Source: Pohlia nutans (taxonomy: Eukaryota > Streptophyta > Bryopsida > Bryales > Mniaceae). From it: DNA of 64,000 nucleotides. Below, piece after piece: positions 30,498 through 43,400 of this stretch (position 1 is the stretch's first letter; each line of letters starts with the position of its first letter). Position numbers and translations under genes: made by a program. The notes under the pieces were generated by a model. The model saw nothing but the letters and a program-made list of their open reading frames with translations. It searched no databases and had not been told where the DNA came from. Location of the stretch: NCBI GenBank assembly GCA_022496805.1, contig CM040093.1, positions 2,172,501 to 2,236,500 on the forward strand, in the 5' to 3' direction.

Positions 30498-33400
30498 CTC
30501 CCACTTTGCAAATAGCCAAAGCCTTCGAGCCCAAATGCCACCACTAGTCTTTGATGTCGATCTCTCGCAAGAGCCTTTGTCAGCACGTCCGCCACCATGT
30601 GCTCCGTTGGACAATACTTCAACTCTATCACCTTCATCTCTAACTTCTCTCGAATGAAGTGATATTGCACATCAATGTGCTTTGTACGTGAGTGATGCGT
30701 TGGATTCTTCGCCAATGACATACTCCCTTGGTTGTCACACATGATTGTTGTAGCCTCCTCTTGAGTGCATCTCACATCCGCCATTAGTTGCCTCAACCAA
30801 ATGGCCTCCTTCGTACCGTGGCTCGTCGCCATGTACTCCGCCTCAACCGTTGACGTGGCCGTGGTTTGTTGGCGCTTGCTATTCCATGAAACGGCCCCCA
30901 ATCCAACTTTGAACATGTACCCCGTGGTGGATCTACGATCATTGGTATCACCCGCATAATCCGCATCACAATACCCACTCAACACAATGTTGTCACCTCC
31001 AAGACACAACCTCACATCACTTGTGCCTTTCAAGTACCGCATGATCCTCTTGACCGCAACCCAATGACTTGAACCCGGTCTTGCCATGTGTTGACTCACA
31101 ACGCTGATTGGATACGCAAGGTCCGGCCTTGTTGCAATCATAGCATACATCAATGACCCTACAGCTTGCTTGTATGGCACATCCACCATAGATTGAGCCT
31201 CTAATGCATACTCCTCATCGGTGAGTTTCACGAGTTTGGAATTCACATCCAATGGAGTGCCAACCGGTTTGCAATCCTCCATGCCAAAGCGTTTGAGCAC
31301 ATCCATAACATACTTGCTTTGATTCATTGTTATGGTGCGTGTTGCTCTATCTCGCACAAACTCAACTCCTAAACAAAAGTGCAACTCACCCAGATCACTC
31401 ATCTCGTACTCGTTCTCAAGCATTGCCTTCAATGCCTTCAAAGAGCTCATACAACTTGCAAGGATGATCAAATCATCCACATATATGATCACGATGACCA
31501 CATGTTGCCCCTTTTGCATGAAATACAAGCTGTGATCAGCGATGCTCCTTGTGAACCCGATATGAACAAGAAACGTGTCAATCTTTTGATACCATGCGCG
31601 TGGAGATTGCTTCAACCCATACAATGACTTGTTCAACTTGCAAACAAGGTTCTCATTACCTCGTTGCACAAATCCTTCGGGTTGCACCATGTAGATGTCC
31701 TCGTCCAACTCGCCGTTCAAGAACGCCGTCTTCACATCCATTTGATGCATTTCCAAATCCATGGCAGCCCCGATGGCCAAAATGCATCGAATAGTGGTGA
31801 ATTTCGCCACCGGTGCAAAGGTCTCATGAAAATCAACACCTTCGATTTGTGAAAAGCCCTTTGCCACCAATCTTGCCTTATAACGAACCACATCACCCGT
31901 TGCATCTCTCTTTGCACGAAATACCCACTTACAACCGATAGCGTTGCGATTCTTGGGGAGGGGAGTCAATTCCCAAGTGCCATTGTCCATCAACGATTTG
32001 TACTCCTCTTGCATGGCTTGCTCCCACTTGTTTGCATCATCACAACTCAACGCTTCACGAATCGTCAATGGAGCATCTAAAAGTGCAACGTTTGCATGCT
32101 CCTCCTCACCTTGAGGGAGAATATGATTCTTCCACCACTCGCCAAGTGGTCTACGATTTCTCTCTGGATAACGACGATCGCTCGAGGATGCATTGTCTTC
32201 AACCGTCGTTGCTTGTGCCTTTTTCTCGCCATTCTTCGTCTTCAAACGTCGCTCCTCAATATGTTCCTCATCACCACCATCTTCGTCATCTTCGTCTTCA
32301 TTAACAATATCAATAACGGGAGATTTGGAAGATTGGTCCACAATGGCCGGTTTATCGCCACTTCTCCCACTTGGACCATCGTCCAAATTGTCTTCAACCT
32401 TGGAATTCTCGCAAAATGTCACATCACGAGCTCGAATGATCTTCTTGGTCTCGAGCGACATGAGCCTGTACGCCTTGGTACCTTCACAATATCCAAGAAA
32501 CACACATTTTGTTGCCTTGGCCTCAAGTTTGGTTCTTTGAGAATCGGGTACCTTTGCAAATGCGATGCATCCAAATGTGCGCATGTGCTCCACGCGGGGT
32601 GGCCTCCCACTCCACGCTTGCTCTGGTGTCATGTTTTGAACCGCACTCGTCGGGCATCGGTTGCGTGTGTACACCGCAGTCACCACCGCTTCCGCCCAAA
32701 GGTCCAAACCCAAATTTTGTGCATGCAACATACTCCTTGCCATTTCCACAATTGTTCGATTTGCACGCTCTGCAACTCCGTTTTGTTGTGGTGTATATGG
32801 CGTTGTGGTTTGTCTAGCAATGCCTTCTTTCTTCAATAACTCTCCAAATTGGTTGGACATGAACTCGCCGCCATTATCCGATCGAAACACCTTGATCTTG
32901 TGCTCGGATTGCTTCTCAACCAACGCCTTGAACTCTTTGAACTTCTCAAAACACTCGCTCTTTGCTTTGATCGGATACAACCATATCTTCCTCGAAAAAT
33001 CATCAATGAACGTCACAAAATACTTGCAACCCCCCATAGACGTGGTCTTCATTGGACCACACACGTCGGAATGCACAATCTCAAGAACCTTGGTTGCACG
33101 AGTTGCCCCATCAACTGGAAACGGTGAGCGTTGTTGCTTGCCTTCAATACAACCCTCACATGTGAATGAACTAGGTGCGACGTGTGATTGTGCAAGATCC
33201 ATGCCACTTACCATTCCACGCAGTGTTTTCACACTCTTGACATTCAAATGCCCGAGACGACGATGCCACAACGCCAACTTGTCTTCGTTTGAACTCGATT
33301 GCACCAACGTTGCCGATTCCGCCGCGTGCATCTTGGAAAACTTGATTTGGTACAAGCCGTTGACTTCGTGTATAATGGCCACCTCCTCACGACTTGGAGA

Positions 33401-34555
33401 CAACACAAAACACCCTTGGTCGCTAAATTCCACTCGCAAATGCTTCATCACCAAATGTCGCACCGATAAAAGATTTGCCTTTAACTTGGGAACGTGGAGG
33501 ACATCATGGATGGTAATTGTCTTCACACGACCCTTCACCTCGGTGTCTACGACGATGGATCCTTTACCCACGGCTTGAAGAACCGTATCATCACCCAAAA
33601 TGACATTCTTTGGAGATATGACGTGATATGATTGGAAACAAGTCCTAATGGGCGCCATGTGACTCGAGGCTCCCGAATCAACAATCCAATCGATCACACT
33701 ACCATTGCATGACACGTCACTTGCCATCATTGCATACTCGTCCCCGTCATCACTACAAGAAGAGACGCTAGTCATAAATGCGTACTCATCACCTGCATCG
33801 TTGACCTTTGTATTGTTGGCACTTTCCTCTCTCTTGCGTTTGTAGCAAAATTTTGCCAAGTGGCCCTTCTTACCGCAATAGTAGCATACCTTGTCTGTAG
33901 AGCTCCCACTGGCACCGCTCTTGGATTGCTTCGCCATAAGCGCCGCGCTATCGCCACGAGTCTCGTTCTCTTTGCGCCGCGAGAGTTCATGCAACAACCG
34001 TGATGTCACATAATCAAGAGTGAGCTCGCTAATGGGCCTACTCTCCATAGCAACGATAAGATACTCGTACGACGGCGGCAAACTCTCGAGGAGCGTCATA
34101 ACGATATCACCGTCCGTAATGTTGACGTCTGCGCCGTTGAGCTGATCCGCAAGAGCCTTGACTTTGTTGATGTGCGCCAACATGTCGTCGTTTTCTTCCA
34201 TCTTGATGGTGAAAAACTTGCGCCTCAAGAACAAGATATTGACCAAGCTCTTTGCCTCATGAATATTGCAAAGCTTGGCCCATGCCTCGGCGGGAGTCTT
34301 GCACGACCGAATATGAGAAAGCTGGGAATCAGAAAGATTAAGAGCCAAAATCGCAAAGGCCTTTTTCTCTCGCCGAGTGTACGCAGTTCGTACCCTAGCC
34401 TCGGCGTCGGACGAAGGCGGTTCCTCACTACCCTCAACTATCTCCCACAATTCTTTTTCGGCCATGACCATTTCCATCTTGAATTTCCACAAGTGGAAGT
34501 TGACGCCATCGAACTTGTCTACAACCTTAGCACCTTCACCCTCAAATGTAGCCAT
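30482..34555 (-). CDS. E6 Gag-Pol polyprotein, intact, 1357 aa
   Basis: Uninterrupted from the ATG at 34555-34553. All catalytic motifs are present. Private changes are Thr for Ala in VKTLRGM next to the integrase zinc-binding domain, Asn for Asp at the acidic patch (IVNEDED), Arg for Pro after it (EERRLKTK), Thr for Ala in ATTVEDN, and Leu for Ser in the RNase H segment KVGLGAVSW, where all other copies have KVGSGAVSW. That last change sits between the RNase H Asp and Glu motifs and could affect activity; this is inference. The C-terminus is [10 protein letters not shown]. Confidence 0.95.
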   Translation of the reverse strand: MATFEGEGAKVVDKFDGVNFHLWKFKMEMVMAEKELWEIVEGSEEPPSSDAEARVRTAYTRREKKAFAILALNLSDSQLSHIRSCKTPAEAWAKLCNIHEAKSLVNILFLRRKFFTIKMEENDDMLAHINKVKALADQLNGADVNITDGDIVMTLLESLPPSYEYLIVAMESRPISELTLDYVTSRLLHELSRRKENETRGDSAALMAKQSKSGASGSSTDKVCYYCGKKGHLAKFCYKRKREESANNTKVNDAGDEYAFMTSVSSCSDDGDEYAMMASDVSCNGSVIDWIVDSGASSHMAPIRTCFQSYHVISPKNVILGDDTVLQAVGKGSIVVDTEVKGRVKTITIHDVLHVPKLKANLLSVRHLVMKHLRVEFSDQGCFVLSPSREEVAIIHEVNGLYQIKFSKMHAAESATLVQSSSNEDKLALWHRRLGHLNVKSVKTLRGMVSGMDLAQSHVAPSSFTCEGCIEGKQQRSPFPVDGATRATKVLEIVHSDVCGPMKTTSMGGCKYFVTFIDDFSRKIWLYPIKAKSECFEKFKEFKALVEKQSEHKIKVFRSDNGGEFMSNQFGELLKKEGIARQTTTPYTPQQNGVAERANRTIVEMARSMLHAQNLGLDLWAEAVVTAVYTRNRCPTSAVQNMTPEQAWSGRPPRVEHMRTFGCIAFAKVPDSQRTKLEAKATKCVFLGYCEGTKAYRLMSLETKKIIRARDVTFCENSKVEDNLDDGPSGRSGDKPAIVDQSSKSPVIDIVNEDEDDEDGGDEEHIEERRLKTKNGEKKAQATTVEDNASSSDRRYPERNRRPLGEWWKNHILPQGEEEHANVALLDAPLTIREALSCDDANKWEQAMQEEYKSLMDNGTWELTPLPKNRNAIGCKWVFRAKRDATGDVVRYKARLVAKGFSQIEGVDFHETFAPVAKFTTIRCILAIGAAMDLEMHQMDVKTAFLNGELDEDIYMVQPEGFVQRGNENLVCKLNKSLYGLKQSPRAWYQKIDTFLVHIGFTRSIADHSLYFMQKGQHVVIVIIYVDDLIILASCMSSLKALKAMLENEYEMSDLGELHFCLGVEFVRDRATRTITMNQSKYVMDVLKRFGMEDCKPVGTPLDVNSKLVKLTDEEYALEAQSMVDVPYKQAVGSLMYAMIATRPDLAYPISVVSQHMARPGSSHWVAVKRIMRYLKGTSDVRLCLGGDNIVLSGYCDADYAGDTNDRRSTTGYMFKVGLGAVSWNSKRQQTTATSTVEAEYMATSHGTKEAIWLRQLMADVRCTQEEATTIMCDNQGSMSLAKNPTHHSRTKHIDVQYHFIREKLEMKVIELKYCPTEHMVADVLTKALARDRHQRLVVAFGLEGFGYLQSGSVEVG

Positions 34556-35538
34556 ATCCTTGATTGAAGGACGTACGCTCACAAAATTCAGCCCCTAGAA
34601 AGCTAAGAAAAATTGTTTTTATGATTTTTTGACAATTTTGTGATTTGTGAGGCAAATTGCACACGTACGTGCTTCTAATGCCTCCAAACTAATTCCAAAC
34701 ACTAAATCAGCACCTTTGTGCTACACATCAACCTCACAACACTCAATCGTGATGGTTCTTAGTGAATTTGCACAAGATCATACCACAACACCCTAACTAG
34801 GAGAATTGCGCACTCGTTGGCTCAAATCCACTCAAATCAGCACCCTTGTGCTTCACAACACGTAATGCACCCTATGGACACCCTTGTGCCTTCCAAGGAC
34901 TCTAAATCAATGCAAATTCAGCCCCTTCAAGTCCTAATTGCATTGAAATTCATCAAATCAGCCCCGTTGTGCATTCACTAACCCAAACTCTAATTTTGAG
35001 CACTCCAAGGGCATAACTCACATTCCAAACCCTTGTGCAAGAATTGCAATACCAAAATCAGATTGTAGACTCACCCCAAGAGCCTCAAAGCATAAAAGTG
35101 CCTTGCAACAACACAAGTGCACAAATTGAGCACAAATTGAGCCAATAAGCTCCAATAAGCTCCAATAAGCTCCAATAAGCTCCAATAAGCTCCAATCAGC
35201 TCCAATATACTCCAACAAGCACCAATAAGCTCCAAAGCTCCAATTCAGCCCTTGTAGACGTGTATAAACTCCAAAAGTGCTCCAAAGTGCTCCAAAAGCT
35301 CCAAATCAACAAATGATAGCTCCAAAGTGCGAATTCAGCCCTCCAACACGTAGATCAAAGGTAGGAAGATTGTAATACCTCCCAATGTCGAAATCAGCCC
35401 ACCAAAGCTCGAATTCAGCCCTCCAAAGTTCCAAATCAGCGCTCCAATACTCCAAAATCAGCGCTCCAACGCACGACCTCCACACAATGAGCAATCTAAT
35501 CTTTGACTCACGCAAAACACATGAGTGGGCCCATAACC
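34556..35538 (-). other. E6 leader (983 nt, noncoding)
   Basis: Five perfect AATAAGCTCC units plus AATCAGCTCC (about 35144-35203), the longest perfect array seen here. Otherwise a standard leader without genes. Confidence 0.92.
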
Positions 35539-35856
35539 AATTGAAGGTTAGATTAGAATGCCAAAGCCTCACACAAACACTTGGAATGCATAGGAAAGAG
35601 ATGATCTTTACTCATGGGCTGCCCTTCTTAAGGAGCACACCCAAGGGAGTCCCCTTGGCAAACCATATGGGACATCAGCCCATACTCCACTCCTAGTACA
35701 CTAGGATCAGCCCATATCACTTGGGAGACCCAATTCTCATTACTTCTAACTAGTACCACTTCTCTAGTTCCAACTCTAGCTCATTCGCATCATCTACTCT
35801 AGCTAATGCGCATGGCTATGAGCAACTTCAGCCCACGCAATCATCCTACTTCAACA
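35539..35856 (-). repeat. E6 5' LTR (318 bp), altered inner terminus
   Basis: The base adjoining the primer-binding site is changed: AATTGAAGG instead of TATTGAAGG on the + strand, so the LTR ends CTTCAATT in sense. This is the only visible difference from its partner. Confidence 0.95.
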
Positions 35857-36179
35857 GTCCATAGGGTGCGTTACGTGTTGTGAAGCACAAGGGTGCTGAT
35901 TTGAGTGGATTTGAGCCAACGAGTGCGCAATTCTCCTAGTTAGGGTGTTGTGGTATGATCTTGTGCAAATTCACTAAGAACCATCACGATTGAGTGTTGT
36001 GAGGTTGATGTGTAGCACAAAGGTGCTGATTTAGTGTTTGGAATTAGTTTGGAGGCATTAGAAGCACGTACGTGTGCAATTTGCTTCACAAATCACAAAA
36101 TTGTCAAAAATCATAAAAACAATTTTTCTTAGCTTTCTAGGGGCTGAATTTTGTGAGCGTACGTCCTTCAATCAAGGAT
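35857..36179 (+). other. E5 leader, second part (noncoding)
   Basis: Continues after the GTCCA duplication to the ORF. It contains three leader-motif copies, the last just upstream of the ATG at 36180. No gene is seen. Confidence 0.92.
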
Positions 36180-39100
36180 ATGGCTACATTTGAGGGTGAA
36201 GGTGCTAAGGTTGTAGACAAGTTCGATGGCGTCAACTTCCACTTGTGGAAATTCAAGATGGAAATGGTCATGGCCGAAAAAGAATTGTGGGAGATAGTTG
36301 AGGGTAGTGAGGAACCGCCTTCGTCCGACGCCGAGGCTAGGGTACGAACTGCGTACACTCGGCGAGAGAAAAAGGCCTTTGCGATTTTGGCTCTTAATCT
36401 TTTTGATTCCCAGCTTTCTCATATTCGGTCGTGCAAGACTCCCGCCGAGGCATGGGCCAAGCTTTGCAATATTCATGAGGCAAAGAGCTTGGTCAATATC
36501 TTGTTTTTGAGGCGCAAGTTTTTCACCATCAAGATGGAAGAAAACGACGACATGTTGGCGCACATCAACAAAGTCAAGGCTCTTGCGGATCAGCTCAACG
36601 GCGCAGACGTCAACATTACCGACGGTGATATCGTTATGACGCTCCTCGAGAGTTTGCCGCCGTCGTACGAGTATCTTATCGTTGCTATGGAGAGTAGGCC
36701 CATTAGCGAGCTCACTCTTGATTATGTGACATCACGGTTGTTGCATGAACTCTCGCGGCGCAAAGAGAACGAGACTCGTGGCGATAGCGCGGCGCTTATG
36801 GCGAAGCAATCCAAGAGCGGTGCCAGTGGGAGCTCTACAGACAAGGTATGCTACTATTGCGGTAAGAAGGGCCACTTGGCAAAATTTTGCTACAAACGCA
36901 AGAGAGAAGAAAGTGCCAACAATACAAAGGTCAACGATGCAGGTGATGAGTACGCATTTATGACTAGCGTCTCTTCTTGTAGTAATGACGGGGACGAGTA
37001 TGCAATGATGGCAAGTGACGTGTCATGCAATGGTAGTGTGATCGATTGGATTGTTGATTCGGGAGCCTCGAGTCACATGGCGCCCATTAGGACTTGTTTC
37101 CAATCATATCACGTCATATCTCCAAAGAATGTCATTTTGGGTGATGATACGGTTCTTCAAGCCGTGGGTAAAGGATCCATCGTCGTAGACACCGAGGTGA
37201 AGGGTCGTGTGAAGACAATTACCATCCATGATGTCCTCCACGTTCCCAAGTTGAAGGCAAATCTTTTATCGGTGCGACATTTGGTGATGAAGCATTTGCG
37301 AGTGGAATTTAGCGACCAAGGGTGTTTTGTGTTGTCTCCAAGTCGTGAGGAGGTGGCCATTATACACGAAGTCAACGGCTTGTACCAAATCAAGTTTTCC
37401 AAGATGCACGCGGCGGAATCCGCAACGTTGGTGCAATCGAGTTCAAACGAAGACAAGTTGGCGTTGTGGCATCGTCGTCTCGGGCATTTGAATGTCAAGA
37501 GTGTGAAAGCACTCCGTGGAATGGTAAGTGGCATGGATCTTGCACAATCACACGTCGCACCTAGTTCATTCACATGTGAGGGTTGTATTGAAGGCAAACA
37601 ACAACGCTCACCGTTTCCAGTTGATGGGGCAACTCGTGCAACCAAGGTACTTGAGATTGTGCATTCCGACGTGTGTGGTCCAATGAAGACCACGTCTATG
37701 GGGGGTTGCAAGTATTTTGTGACGTTCATTGATGATTTTTCGAGGAAGATATGGTTGTATCCGATCAAAGCAAAGAGCGAGTGTTTTGAGAAGTTCAAAG
37801 AGTTCAAGGCGTTGGTTGAGAAGCAATCCGAGCACAAGATCAAGGTGTTTCGATCGGATAATGGCGGCGAGTTCTTGTCCAACCAATTTGGAGAGTTATT
37901 GAAGAAAGAAGGCATTGCTAGACAAACCACAACGCCATATACACCACAACAAAACGGAGTTGCAGAGCGTGCAAATCGAACAATTGTGGAAATGGCAAGG
38001 AGTATGTTGCATGCACAAAATTTGGGTTTGGACCTTTGGGCGGAAGCGGTGGTGACTGCGGTGTACACACGCAACCGATGCCCGACCAGTGCGGTTCAAA
38101 ACATGACACCAGAGCAAGCGTGGAGTGGGAGTCCTCCCCGCGTGGAGCACATGCGCACATTTGGATGCATCGCATTTGCAAAGGTACCCGATTCTCAAAG
38201 AACCAAACTTGAGGCCAAGGCAACAAAATGTGTGTTTCTTGGATATTGTGAAGGTACCAAGGCGTACAGGCTCATGTCGCTCGAGACCAAGAAGATCATT
38301 CGAGCTCGTGATGTGACATTTTGCGAGAATTCCAAGGTTGAAGACAATTTGGACGATGGTCCAAGTGGGAGAAGTGGCGATAAACCAGCGATTGTGGACC
38401 AATCTTCCAAATCTCCCGTTATTGATATTGTTGATGAAGACGAAGATGACGAAGATGGTGGTGATGAGGAACATATTGAGGAGCCACCTTTGAAGACGAA
38501 GAATGGCGAGAAAAAGGCACAAGCAACGGCGGTTGAAGACAATGCATCCTCGAGCGATCGTCGTTATCCAGAGAGAAATCGTAGACCACTTGGCGAGTGG
38601 TGGAAGAATCATATTCTCCCTCAAGGTGAGGAGGAGCATGCAAACGTTGCACTTTTAGATGCTCCATTGACGATTCGTGAAGCGTTGAGTTGTGATGATG
38701 CAAACAAGTGGGAGCAAGCCATGCAAGAGGAGTACAAATCGTTGATGGACAATGGCACTTGGGAATTGACTCCCCTCCCCAAGAATCGCAACGCTATCGG
38801 TTGTAAGTGGGTATTTCGTGCAAAGAGAGATGCAACGGGTGATGTGGTTCGTTATAAGGCAAGATTGGTGGCAAAGGGCTTTTCACAAATCGAAGGTGTT
38901 GATTTTCATGAGACCTTTGCACCGGTGGCGAAATTCACCACTATTCGATGCATTTTGGCCATCGGGGCTGCCATGGATTTGGAAATGCATCAAATGGATG
39001 TGAAGACGGCGTTCTTGAACGGCGAGTTGGACGAGGACATCTACATGGTACAACCCGAAGGATTTGTGCAACGAGGTAATGAGAACCTTGTTTGCAAGTT

Positions 39101-40187
39101 GAACAAGTCATTGTATGGGTTGAAGCAATCTCCACGCGCATGGTATCAAAAGATTGACACGTTTCTTGTTCATATCGGGTTCACAAGGAGCATCGCTGAT
39201 CACAGCTTGTATTTCATGCAAAAGGGGCAACATGTGGTCATCGTGATCATATATGTGGATGATTTGATCATCCTTGCAAGTTGTATGAGCTCTTTGAAGG
39301 CATTGAAGGCAATGCTTGAGAACGAGTACGAGATGAGTGATCTCGGTGAGTTGCACTTTTGTTTAGGAGTTGAGTTTGTGCGAGATAGAGCAACACGCAC
39401 CATAACAATGAATCAAAGCAAGTATGTTATGGATGTTCTCAAACGCTTTGGCATGGAGGATTGCAAACCGGTTGGCACTCCATTGGATGTGAATTCCAAA
39501 CTCGTGAAACTCACCGATGAGGAGTATGCATTAGAGGCTCAATCTATGGTGGATGTGCCATACAAGCAAGCTGTAGGGTCATTGATGTATGCTATGATTG
39601 CAACAAGGCCGGACCTTGCGTATCCAATCAGCGTTGTGAGTCAACACATGGCAAGACCGGGTTCAAGTCATTGGGTTGCGGTCAAGAGGATCATGCGGTA
39701 CTTGAAAGGCACAAGTGATGTGAGGTTGTGTCTTGGAGGTGACAACATTGTGTTGAGTGGGTATTGTGATGCGGATTATGCGGGTGATACCAATGATCGT
39801 AGATCCACCACGGGGTACATGTTCAAAGTTGGATCGGGGGCCGTTTCATGGAATAGCAAGCGCCAACAAACCACGGCCACGTCAACGGTTGAGGCGGAGT
39901 ACATGGCGACGAGCCACGGTACGAAGGAGGCCATTTGGTTGAGGCAACTAATGGCGGATGTGAGATGCACTCAAGAGGAGGCTACAACAATCATGTGTGA
40001 CAACCAAGGGAGTATGTCATTGGCGAAGAATCCAACGCATCACTCACGTACAAAGCACATTGATGTGCAATATCACTTCATTCGAGAGAAGTTAGAGATG
40101 AAGGTGATAGAGTTGAAGTATTGTCCAACGGAGCACATGGTGGCGGACGTGCTGACAAAGGCTCTTGCGAGAGATCGACATTATTGA
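36180..40187 (+). pseudogene. E5 polyprotein, truncated at residue 1334 by E7
   Basis: All enzymatic domains, from gag through RNase H, are open. E7 entered at the codons for ARDRH in the C-terminal tail, so the frame now reads one extra Tyr from the E7 LTR and stops at 40187, giving about 1335 residues. The lost tail (residues 1335-1357) is at 51535-51606. Private changes are Phe for Ser in LNLFDSQ, Asn in SSCSNDGDE, and Ser for Arg in WSGSPPRVE. Because E6 lies antisense in the leader, normal expression from the E5 5' LTR is unlikely despite the near-complete frame. Confidence 0.94.
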
Positions 40188-40499
40188 AGGTTAGATTAGA
40201 ATGCCAAAGCCTCACACAAACACTTGGAATGCATAGGAAAGAGATGATCTTTACTCATGGGCTGCCCCTCTTAAGTAGCACACCCAAGGGAGTCTCCTTG
40301 GCAAACCATATGGGACATCAGCCCATACTCCACTCCTAGTACACTAGGATCAGCCCATATCACTTGGGAGACCCAATTCTCATTACTTCTAACTAGTACC
40401 ACTTCTCTAGTTGCAAGTCTAGCTCATTCGCATCATCTACTCTAGCTAATGCGCATGGCTAAGAGCAACTTCAGCCCACGCAATCATCCTACTTCAACA
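40182..40499 (-). repeat. E7 3' LTR (318 bp)
   Basis: Carries GGGAGTCTCC, which breaks one pair of the conserved LTR hairpin, and GGCTAAGAGC. Both are shared with 51212-51529. Confidence 0.96.
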
Positions 40500-43400
40500 C
40501 TCCCACTTTGCGAATAGCCAAAGCCTTGGAGCCCAAATGCCACCACTAGTCTTTGATGTCGATCTCTCGCAAGAGCCTTTGTCAGCACGTCCGCCACCAT
40601 GTGCTCCGTTGGACAATACTTCAACTCTATCACCTTCATCTCTAACTTCTCTCGAATGAAGTGATATTGCACATCAATGTGCTTTGTACGTGAGTGATGC
40701 GTTGGATTCTTCGCCAATGACATACTCCCTTGGTTGTCACACATGATTGTTGTAGCCTCCTCTTGAGTGCATCTCACATCCGCCATTAGTTGCCTCAACC
40801 AAATGGCCTCCTTCGTACCGTGGCTCGTCGCCATGTACTCCGCCTCAACCGTTGACGTGGCCGTGGTTTGTTGGCGCTTGCTATTCCATGAAACGGCCCC
40901 CGATCCAACTTTGAACATGTACCCCGTGGTGGATCTACGATCATTGGTATCACCCGCATAATCCGCATCACAATACCCACTCAACACAATGTTGTCACCT
41001 CCAAGACACAACCTCACATCACTTGTGCCTTTCAAGTACCGCATGATCCTCTTGACCGCAACCCAATGACTTGAACCCGGTCTTGCCATGTGTTGACTCA
41101 CAACGCTGATTGGATACGCAAGGTCCGGCCTTGTTGCAATCATAGCATACATCAATGACCCTACAGCTTGCTTGTATGGCACATCCACCATAGATTGAGC
41201 CTCTAATGCATACTCCTCATCGGTGAGTTTCACGAGTTTGGAATTCACATCCAACGGAGTGCCAACCGGTTTGCAATCCTCCATGCCAAAGCGTTTGAGC
41301 ACATCCATAACATACTTGCTTTGATTCATTGTTATGGTGCGTGTTGCTCTATCTCGCACAAACTCAACTCCTAAACAAAAGTGCAACTCACCGAGATCAC
41401 TCATCTCGTACTCGTTCTCAAGCATTGCCTTCAATGCCTTCAAGGAGCTCATACAACTTGCAAGGATGATCAAATCATCCACATATATGATCACGATGAC
41501 CACATGTTGCCCCTTTTGCATGAAATACAAGCTGTGATCAGCGATGCTCCTTGTGAACCCGATATGAACAAGAAACGTGTCAATCTTTTGATACCATGCG
41601 CGTGGAGATTGCTTCAACCCATACAATGACTTGTTCAACTTGCAAACAAGGTTCTCATTACCTCGTTGCACAAATCCTTCGGGTTGCACCATGTAGATGT
41701 CCTCCTCCAACTCGCCGTTCAAGAACGCCGTCTTCACATCCATTTGATGCATTTCCAAATCCATGGCAGCCCCGATGGCCAAAATGCATCGAATAGTGGT
41801 GAATTTCGCCACCGGTGCAAAGGTCTCATGAAAATCAACACCTTCGATTTGTGAAAAGCCCTTTGCCACCAATCTTGCCTTATAACGAACCACATCACCC
41901 GTTGCATCTCTCTTTGCACGAAATACCCACTTACAACCGATAGCGTTGCGATTCTTGGGGAGGGGAGTCAATTCCCAAGTGCCATTGTCCATCAACGATT
42001 TGTACTCCTCTTGCATGGCTTGCTCCCACTTGTTTGCATCATCACAACTCATCGCTTCACGAATCGTCAATGGAGCATCTAAAAGTGCAACGTTTGCATG
42101 CTCCTCCTCACCTTGAGGGAGAATATGATTCTTCCACCACTCGCCAAGTGGTCTACGATTTCTCTCTGGATAACGACGATCGCTCGAGGATGCATTGTCT
42201 TCAACCGCCGTTGCTTGTGCCTTTTTCTCGCCATTCTTCGTCTTCAAAGGTGGCTCCTCAATATGTTCCTCATCACCACCATCTTCGTCATCTTCGTCTT
42301 CATCAACAATATCAATAACGGGAGATTTGGAAGATTGGTCCACAATGGCCGGTTTATCGCCACTTCTCCCACTTGGACCATCGTCCAAATTGTCTTCAAC
42401 CTTGGAATTCTCGCAAAATGTCACATCACGAGCTCGAATGATCTTCTTGGTCTCGAGGGACATGAGCCTGTACGCCTTGGTACCTTCACAATATCCAAGA
42501 AACACACATTTTGTTGCCTTGGCCTCAAGTTTGGTTCTTTGAGAATCGGGTACCTTTGCAAATGCGATGCATCCAAATGTACGCATGTGCTCCACGCGGG
42601 GTGGCCTCCCACTCCACGCTTGCTCTGGTGTCATGTTTTGAACCGCACTCGTCGGGCATCGGTTGCGTGTGTACACCGCAGTCACCACCGCTTCCGCCCA
42701 AAGGTCCAAACCCAAATTTTGTGCATGCAACATACTCCTTGCCATTTCCACAATTGTTCGATTTGCACGCTCTGCAACTCCGTTTTGTTGTGGTGTATAT
42801 GGCGTTGTGGTTTGTCTAGCAATGCCTTCTTTCTTCAATAACTCTCCAAATTGGTTGGACAAGAACTCGCCGCCATTATCCGATCGAAACACCTTGATCT
42901 TGTGCTCGGATTGCTTCTCAACCAACGCCTTGAACTCTTTGAACTTCTCAAAACACTCGCTCTTTGCTTTGATCGGATACAACCATATCTTCCTCGAAAA
43001 ATCATCAATGAACGTCACAAAATACTTGCAACCCCCCATAGACGTGGTCTTCATCGGACCACACACGTCGGAATGCACAATCTCAAGAACCTTGGTTGCA
43101 CGAGTTGCCCCATCAACTGGAAACGGTGAGCGTTGTTGCTTGCCTTCAATACAACCCTCACATGTGAATGAAGTAGGTGCGACGTGTGATTGTGCAAGAT
43201 CCATGCCACTTACCATTCCACGCAGTGCTTTCACACTCTTGACATTCAAATGCCCGAGACGACGATGCCACAACGCCAACTTGTCTTCGTTTGAACTCGA
43301 TTGCACCAACGTTGCGGATTCCGCCGCGTGCATCTTGGAAAACTTGATTTGGTACAAGCCGTTGACTTCGTGTATAATGGCCACCTCCTCACGACTTGGA

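Larger units (their letters stand above)
30180..35856 (-). mobile_element. Copy E6: complete copia element, 5677 bp
   Basis: 3' LTR 30180-30497, ORF 30482-34555, leader 34556-35538, primer-binding site 35525-35538, 5' LTR 35539-35856. The target duplication is GTCCA (30175-30179 and 35857-35861). It is 11 bp longer than E3 because it has a fifth 10-bp leader unit and a T-run of 6. It lies antisense in the E5 leader. Confidence 0.96.
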
